From Limosilactobacillus mucosae DSM 13345 (GTDB lineage Bacteria; Bacillota; Bacilli; Lactobacillales; Lactobacillaceae): 64,000 nt of DNA. The stretch covers positions 1 to 64,000 of the forward strand of contig NZ_AZEQ01000003.1 in NCBI RefSeq assembly GCF_001436025.1, given 5' to 3'. The notes under the pieces were generated by a model, which saw only the letters and a program-made list of their open reading frames with translations, was not told where the DNA came from and searched no databases. Position numbers and translations under genes: made by a program. This document shows positions 58,921 to 64,000 of this stretch, piece by piece; position 1 is the stretch's first letter; every line of letters begins with the position of its first letter.

Positions 58921-59709
58921 ATGGCGCGGGAAAATACTTCCTTTGCCGGCATCGTAATGTATCGGCGCCCGTATAAAGAACGCGATCTGCTGGTTAAGTT
59001 TTTGACTGACAAGCGCGGACCGATGATGTTTTTCGTGCGGGGCGGCAATCGTTCGCATGCCAAAATCACCAGCGATATTCTGCCTTTTACGCATGGACAG
59101 TATACCGGCTGGCTGGCTGATGATGGCTCGCTCAGCTATCTGAGTGCCGCGCGTGATACGCGTCAATACGTTCATCTAGGCGAAGATCCCCTGCGCAGTG
59201 CCTATGCTACCTATATTCTTGAATTGGTGGATGCAACGTTTGAAGAAGGCCGATCGATTGGCGGCTGGTTTAATCAAGTGGCGGCCGCACTCGAGCTGAT
59301 TGATAAAGGGCAGGATCCCCAAATCGCAGCCAACGTCTTGGAGGTGCAGTTTCTGCCTTTATTGGGAGCCGCGCAGACTTGGGACCGTTGCACGATCTGT
59401 GGTTTGAACGATCGCCCGCTGGATTTTTCCGAGGCTAACGGGGGAATGCTGTGCAGTCGGCACTGGAACCTGGATGAGCATCGATTTCACTTGGATCGCC
59501 GGACGGTTGGCTATCTGCAGCTGTTTGCCTCTTTGAATCTGGCCCAGGTCAATCAGATTCAGGTTGATCAAAGCGTTAAGAATCGGCTGCGCTATACGCT
59601 GGATCGGATTTATGACGATGAGCTTGGCCTGCACTTAAAGAGCAAGCGGTTCATTGATCAAATGGCGACCTGGGAAAATCAATTGAAAAATCTTCGCTCT
59701 GAAAATTGA
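58921..59709 (+). CDS. recO: DNA repair protein RecO
   Basis: The 262-residue protein has an N-terminal OB-fold and the C-terminal zinc cysteines in CTICGL and MLCSRHW. It loads RecA through RecFOR. It follows era by 14 bp, and its stop codon overlaps the promoter of the glyQ leader. Confidence 0.94.
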   Translation: MARENTSFAGIVMYRRPYKERDLLVKFLTDKRGPMMFFVRGGNRSHAKITSDILPFTHGQYTGWLADDGSLSYLSAARDTRQYVHLGEDPLRSAYATYILELVDATFEEGRSIGGWFNQVAAALELIDKGQDPQIAANVLEVQFLPLLGAAQTWDRCTICGLNDRPLDFSEANGGMLCSRHWNLDEHRFHLDRRTVGYLQLFASLNLAQVNQIQVDQSVKNRLRYTLDRIYDDELGLHLKSKRFIDQMATWENQLKNLRSEN

Positions 59710-59734
59710 CAAGTGTAAAGTAGTTGTCTATGAT
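59706..59734 (+). promoter_or_regulatory. Promoter of the glyQS leader
   Basis: A perfect TTGACA (59706-59711) and TATGAT (59729-59734) are 17 bp apart; the -35 overlaps the recO stop codon. Confidence 0.85.
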
Positions 59735-59739
59735 AAAAG

Positions 59740-59968
59740 AGCAACTAAATTTAAATCTAATCGACGATGACAAAGAATCGCTGCTTACTGTCGAACCAAA
59801 GCGATCATGGGATGGTGGAAGCCATGATAACGATCAAGCAGCGTGGCACTTTAACAGTCGCTTAATTAAGCTGTTCTGCATGTCTAAGGTGCAGAAAAGC
59901 AGGGTGGAACCGCGAATTAACTTCGTCCCTGCAATGACCAGTCCAGCTGGCCATTGTAGGGGCTTTTT
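59740..59968 (+). promoter_or_regulatory. T-box leader of glyQS
   Basis: AGGGTGGAACCGCG (59901-59914) is a textbook T-box sequence. A terminator follows (GTCCCTGCAATG pairing with CATTGTAGGGG, then Ts, 59925-59968). Uncharged tRNA-Gly should release expression of the two synthetase subunits. The specifier loop was not assigned. Confidence 0.92.
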
Positions 59969-59988
59969 ACGTTGAAAGGAGTCAGATT

Positions 59989-60972
59989 ATGTCAAAGAAA
60001 CTCACCGTTCAAGAGATTATTTTTACTCTTGAAAAATATTGGGCCGATCAAGGCTGTATGCTGATGCAGGCCTACGACAACGAAAAAGGTGCCGGGACGA
60101 TGAGCCCATACACTTTCCTGCGGGCAATTGGACCTGAACCATGGAACGTTGCCTACGTTGAACCTTCTCGGCGGCCTGCCGATGGGCGCTACGGTGAAAA
60201 CCCCAACCGTCTTTACCAGCATCACCAGTTCCAGGTTTTGATGAAGCCATCACCAGACAACATTCAAGAGCTCTACTTGGGCAGCTTAAAGCAGCTGGGA
60301 ATTGAGCCGCTGGAACACGATATTCGTTTTGTTGAAGACAACTGGGAAAACCCATCAATGGGCTGTGCCGGGGTTGGCTGGGAAATCTGGCTCGATGGGA
60401 TGGAAGTTACGCAGTTCACTTATTTCCAAGTCGTTGGTGAGCTGCAGATGGATCCGGTAGCTGCCGAGGTTACCTATGGCCTGGAACGATTGGCTGAATA
60501 CATTCAAAACGTTGACAGTGTCTATGATCTGGAATGGGCAGACGGCGTCAAGTATGGCGACATCTTCAAGGAACCAGAATATGAGCACTCCAAGTACAGT
60601 TTTGAAGAAAGCAACCAAGACATGCTGCTTCAAGAATTCAACGACTACGAGGCTGAAGCCAAGCGTCTGATCAAGCTGGGGCTGGTTCACCCGGCATACG
60701 ACTATGTTTTGAAGTGCAGCCACACGTTCAACCTGCTGGATGCACGCGGGGCGGTTTCAGTAACGGAACGGGCCGGCTACCTGCACCGAATTCGGATCAT
60801 GGCCAAGTCTATTGCCAAGGCTTTTGTCGAAGAACGGCGCAAACGGGGCTTCCCATTGATTCATGATGAAAAGGAACGCCAGGCAACGGTCGAAAAATAC
60901 ACCAAGCTGGCTGAAAAAGCAGCGGCACGGGCGGCCAAGCAAGCTGCCAAGGCCAAGAAGGAGGACAAGTAA
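59989..60972 (+). CDS. glyQ: Glycyl-tRNA synthetase alpha subunit
   Basis: The 327-residue protein holds the class II catalytic core, with [21 protein letters not shown] (split) and [20 protein letters not shown] near the start. With GlyS it forms the bacterial alpha2-beta2 enzyme that charges tRNA-Gly. AAAGGAG precedes the ATG. The C-terminus is Ala/Lys-rich. The last codon directly adjoins glyS. Confidence 0.97.
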   Translation: MSKKLTVQEIIFTLEKYWADQGCMLMQAYDNEKGAGTMSPYTFLRAIGPEPWNVAYVEPSRRPADGRYGENPNRLYQHHQFQVLMKPSPDNIQELYLGSLKQLGIEPLEHDIRFVEDNWENPSMGCAGVGWEIWLDGMEVTQFTYFQVVGELQMDPVAAEVTYGLERLAEYIQNVDSVYDLEWADGVKYGDIFKEPEYEHSKYSFEESNQDMLLQEFNDYEAEAKRLIKLGLVHPAYDYVLKCSHTFNLLDARGAVSVTERAGYLHRIRIMAKSIAKAFVEERRKRGFPLIHDEKERQATVEKYTKLAEKAAARAAKQAAKAKKEDK

Positions 60973-63051
60973 ATGGCACATTCATATTTGTTGGAAATTG
61001 GGCTGGAAGAAATGCCTGCGCATGTCGTAACGCCAAGCATCAAGCAGCTGCACGAACGCGTTGCTCAATACTTAAAGGAACAGCGCATTGACTTTGCAAA
61101 GATTCAAGAATTTGCCACGCCGCGTCGCTTGGCTCTTTTGATTACCGGGTTAGCCGACAAACAGCCTGATGTCAACGAATCCGTTAAGGGCCCGGCCAAA
61201 AAGATTGCTCAGGATGCAGACGGCAACTGGACCAAAGCAGCGATTGGCTTTACGCGCGGTCAAGGCGTTAGTGTTGATGACATCGAGTTTAAGGAGATCA
61301 AGGGCGTTGAATACGTCTACGTTGAAAAGCACGTTGACGGCAAGCCGGTTGCTGAGGTTCTGCATGGCTTAAAGGACGTCATCGAAGCCATGAACTTCCC
61401 AACGATGATGAAGTGGGGCCGCCACTCGTTGCAGTTCGTTCGGCCGATTCGCTGGCTGGTATCGCTTTTGGATGATGAGGTCGTGCCATTTTCGATCCTG
61501 GACGTAACGGCTGGCCGCATGACGCGTGGTCACCGTTTCCTGGGTCATGACGTGGAGATCAAGCATGCCGAAGACTACGAAGCTGAGCTGAACAACGACT
61601 TTGTGATCGCCAATCAAAAACAGCGCAAGAACCTGATCAAATCTCAGATTGACGAGATCTTGGCGGAAAACGACTGGATCATCGACTGGGATGAGGACTT
61701 GTTGGAAGAAGTCAACAACTTGGTTGAATGGCCAACCTCATTTGCCGGTTCGTTTGATGAAAAATATCTGGTCTTGCCTGAAGAAGTCCTGATTACCTCC
61801 ATGAAGGACAACCAGCGCTTCTTCTGCGTTCGCGATCATGAGGGCAAGCTTTTGCCGCACTTTATCGCGGTCCGCAACGGTAACAGCGACTACCTGGAAA
61901 ACGTGATCAAGGGTAATGAACGGGTGCTGGTACCACGTCTGGAAGATGCCAAGTTCTTCTATGAAGAGGACCAAAAGATTACGATTGACCAATACGTGGC
62001 TCGCTTAAAGAAGGTCAGTTTCCATGACAAGATCAGCTCCATGTATGACAAGATGGCGCGGACGGCGGTCTTGGCCCAGCTGCTTGGTCAAAAGCTGAAC
62101 CTTAGTGATGAAGAAATGGCGGACCTTGATCGAGCTGCTCACATCTACAAGTTTGACCTGACGACGCAGATGGTGGGCGAATTTGCCGAGCTGCAAGGGG
62201 TCATGGGTGAGATCTATGCCAAGCTGCTTGGTGAAAAAGCTGACGTCGCTGCAGCCATTAAGGAACACTATATGCCAATCTCTGCTGAAGGCGAGCTGCC
62301 AGCCGGCAAGATCGGCGCGGTTTTGGCAATTGCCGACAAGCTGGACAGCATCATCAGCTTCTTTGCCGTTGATATGATTCCGAGCGGCTCCAATGACCCA
62401 TATGCACTGCGGCGGCAGGCTTACGGGATCGTGCGGATTATTGCTGCTCGCGGCTGGCATCTGCCGGTAATGGGGATGGCCGCTGAATTTGCAGAAGCAT
62501 TGGCAGCTCAAGGACTGACGCCAGAATTTGACGTTTTGCACAATGCTGAACAGGTACACGCATTCTTCTTGGATCGGCTCAAGCAGTTCTTCAACACGCA
62601 GGATCTGCGCTATGACGTAATCGATGCCGTTGTGGACACAAAATCCGATGACATTGCCAACGTTCTGGCAGCTGCCGAGACGCTTGACGCGCACAAAGAC
62701 GATGATGGCTTTAAAGAAGACGTCGAAGCCTTGACGCGGGTACTGCGGATTGCCAAGAAGGCTGACTTTAAGGATGGCGTACCAGCAGTTGATCCGGCCA
62801 AGTTCCAAAACCCATCGGAAACCGAGTTGTTTGATCTGGTGGCTTCCTTAAACAAGAAGTGGGATACGCAGACGCTGGCACAAAACTTTGCTGATCTGCG
62901 GGCAATGGCACCAGCCATCACCAACTACTTTGAAGAGAACATGATCATGGACAAAGACGAAAGCATCCGCAGCAACCGGCTGGCACTTTTGCAGCAGCTG
63001 GCTGATGATGTCTATGCACTTGGTAATCTTGACAAGCTGATCGTTAAATAG
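60973..63051 (+). CDS. glyS: Glycyl-tRNA synthetase beta subunit
   Basis: The 692-residue subunit starts LLEIGLEEMPAHVVTPS and has an HD-like segment and the C-terminal anticodon-binding domain. It binds tRNA-Gly. Its ATG follows the glyQ stop without gap, and the ribosome site (AAGGAGG) is inside the end of glyQ. Confidence 0.97.
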   Translation: MAHSYLLEIGLEEMPAHVVTPSIKQLHERVAQYLKEQRIDFAKIQEFATPRRLALLITGLADKQPDVNESVKGPAKKIAQDADGNWTKAAIGFTRGQGVSVDDIEFKEIKGVEYVYVEKHVDGKPVAEVLHGLKDVIEAMNFPTMMKWGRHSLQFVRPIRWLVSLLDDEVVPFSILDVTAGRMTRGHRFLGHDVEIKHAEDYEAELNNDFVIANQKQRKNLIKSQIDEILAENDWIIDWDEDLLEEVNNLVEWPTSFAGSFDEKYLVLPEEVLITSMKDNQRFFCVRDHEGKLLPHFIAVRNGNSDYLENVIKGNERVLVPRLEDAKFFYEEDQKITIDQYVARLKKVSFHDKISSMYDKMARTAVLAQLLGQKLNLSDEEMADLDRAAHIYKFDLTTQMVGEFAELQGVMGEIYAKLLGEKADVAAAIKEHYMPISAEGELPAGKIGAVLAIADKLDSIISFFAVDMIPSGSNDPYALRRQAYGIVRIIAARGWHLPVMGMAAEFAEALAAQGLTPEFDVLHNAEQVHAFFLDRLKQFFNTQDLRYDVIDAVVDTKSDDIANVLAAAETLDAHKDDDGFKEDVEALTRVLRIAKKADFKDGVPAVDPAKFQNPSETELFDLVASLNKKWDTQTLAQNFADLRAMAPAITNYFEENMIMDKDESIRSNRLALLQQLADDVYALGNLDKLIVK

Positions 63052-63074
63052 TTCCGGTTTATCGAGCAAATGAA

Positions 63075-63102
63075 TTGTATTGTCCCAGACTTGTGGTATC
63101 AT
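63075..63102 (+). promoter_or_regulatory. Putative dnaG promoter
   Basis: TTGTAT (63075-63080) and TATCAT (63097-63102) are 16 bp apart. Confidence 0.45.
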
Positions 63103-63156
63103 GTTAAATAGGTATATTAGGTAGTGTCTAAAAGCAGATGCTGTCTGAAGTCGTTG

Positions 63157-63190
63157 AAGGTCGCATTCCATCTGGAGGCGACCTTTTGCT
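63157..63190 (+). terminator. Hairpin between glyS and dnaG
   Basis: AAGGTCGC (63157-63164) and GCGACCTT (63178-63185) pair perfectly, followed by only TTGCT. It may end glyS transcription, or act as leader hairpin of dnaG because a promoter lies before it. Confidence 0.55.
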
Positions 63191-63217
63191 ACTATTCGCG
63201 GGAAATGGGGTGAACGA

Positions 63218-64000
63218 ATGGCGCGACTTTCACAGGAACTCATCGATCAGGTGCGGCAGTCCGTTGATATTGCTGATGTCATCAGTCAAGACGTTCAGCT
63301 GCAGCGGCAAGGCAAGAACCTGGTTGGGCACTGTCCGTTTCACGAAGATAATACACCATCATTTTCAGTCAGTGAGCAAAAGCAGTTCTTTTATTGCTTT
63401 AGCTGTCATCGCTCGGGTTCAGTATTCGACTTTTTGATGGAGCTGCATCATCTATCATTTCCGCAGGCCGTTGAGCAGGTTGCCAAGCTGGGCAGCGTGG
63501 CCTTGCCAACTGATTTTCAAGCTGGTGCCGAGCCTAAAACGGAACAGGCGCCGGATTCGCAGCAGGGTCGCTTGATTAAGCTGCATGAAACGACCATGCG
63601 ACTCTATCATCATATTTTGATGAATACGCCAGCCGGCGAGTCTGCCCGCCGCTATCTGCAAAAGCGCGGTCTGACTCAAGAGCTGATCGATCAGTTTAAT
63701 CTCGGCTATGCTCCTAAAGAAGAGGTCTTAAAGGCCGTTTTGGAAAAAGAAGGACATGACTATCAGCTGCTGCGCCGATCGGGACTGTTTACCGAGGATC
63801 GCTCCGGCAGCCTGCATGATCGTTTCCATGATCGAGTCATGTTTCCGCTCAAGGATGGGCAGGGGCGACCGGTTGCCTTTTCAGGACGGCTATTGCAAAA
63901 AAATACTGACGCGCCGAAGTATCTCAACAGTCCAGAAACGCCGATTTTTAACAAGCGTCGTTTGATCTTTAATTTTGATCTAGCCAGAAAAGCAGCCAGA
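63218..64000 (+). CDS. dnaG: DNA primase, 3' end cut by window
   Basis: The frame is open from the ATG at 63218 to the window end, 261 codons. It begins MARLSQELIDQVRQSVDIAD and shows the CHC2 zinc finger (HCPFHEDNTPSF, then FYCFSCHRSG) and the start of the catalytic core (RVMFPLKDGQGRPVAFSGR). It makes RNA primers for replication. GGGGTG precedes the start. rpoD would be expected downstream. Confidence 0.96.
   Translation, partial: MARLSQELIDQVRQSVDIADVISQDVQLQRQGKNLVGHCPFHEDNTPSFSVSEQKQFFYCFSCHRSGSVFDFLMELHHLSFPQAVEQVAKLGSVALPTDFQAGAEPKTEQAPDSQQGRLIKLHETTMRLYHHILMNTPAGESARRYLQKRGLTQELIDQFNLGYAPKEEVLKAVLEKEGHDYQLLRRSGLFTEDRSGSLHDRFHDRVMFPLKDGQGRPVAFSGRLLQKNTDAPKYLNSPETPIFNKRRLIFNFDLARKAAR

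Noticed and set aside
59724-59975. Open frame inside the glyQ leader
   Set aside because: It covers the T-box RNA, including its terminator, and has no ribosome site; the RNA element explains the sequence.

Overview
The window looks like chromosomal DNA of a Firmicute of the family Lactobacillaceae, most probably a Limosilactobacillus of the reuteri/mucosae type. This is an inference from gene content and protein style: an LPXTG adhesin with lectin and MucBP-type domains, an oxalyl-CoA decarboxylase/formyl-CoA transferase locus, pyruvate oxidase, L-lactate dehydrogenase, T-box leaders before hisS and glyQS, and hrcA-grpE-dnaK-dnaJ behind a CIRCE operator. No rRNA, tRNA or CRISPR array was seen.

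Layout. 1-1119 is a methionine-synthase-like gene cut by the window edge. 2050-4965 encodes a sortase-anchored lectin/mucin-binding surface protein. 5095-9427 is the oxalate locus (oxc, frc, AEC-family permease), followed by a CPBP-protease pseudogene with three in-frame stops. 10415-29849 is an accessory region that looks like a defence island. It holds a four-gene type III restriction-modification operon (mod, res, a ParB-like gene, a SNF2-type helicase), a translationally coupled three-gene operon of unknown function, an AT-rich membrane protein, a purine permease/phosphoribosyltransferase pair, and a GIY-YIG/DUF2075 helicase fusion. From 29946 on the content is mostly housekeeping: an acetyltransferase, a frameshifted small gene, hrcA-grpE-dnaK-dnaJ, lepA, pyruvate oxidase, ldh, prmA-rsmE-rel-dtd, a fructosamine kinase, a cell-wall amidase, hisS-aspS, a small tyrosine recombinase, nfo, rpsU, yqeY, phoH-ybeY-dgkA-era-recO, glyQS, and the start of dnaG at the right edge.

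The most interesting signal is upstream of the type III mod gene. The mod transcript starts with a short leader ORF that has its own Shine-Dalgarno. Its codons are made of eleven perfect copies of a 5-bp repeat. In only one of three repeat-number phases does this ORF stay open; it then reads through an intrinsic-terminator-like hairpin and stops in a TAGTG overlap with the mod start codon. In the phase present here (11 copies) it stops early, before the hairpin. This suggests a phase-variable, translation-dependent attenuator controlling the whole restriction operon. The central target-recognition part of mod is also much more AT-rich than its flanks, which suggests exchange of specificity.

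The three genes at 18877-24160 are joined by TAATG and TGATG overlaps and encode a CoiA-like zinc-finger protein, a coiled-coil protein with a degenerate P-loop NTPase-like domain, and a protein I do not recognise. They sit directly upstream of the type III operon and are the best candidate for an undescribed defence module.
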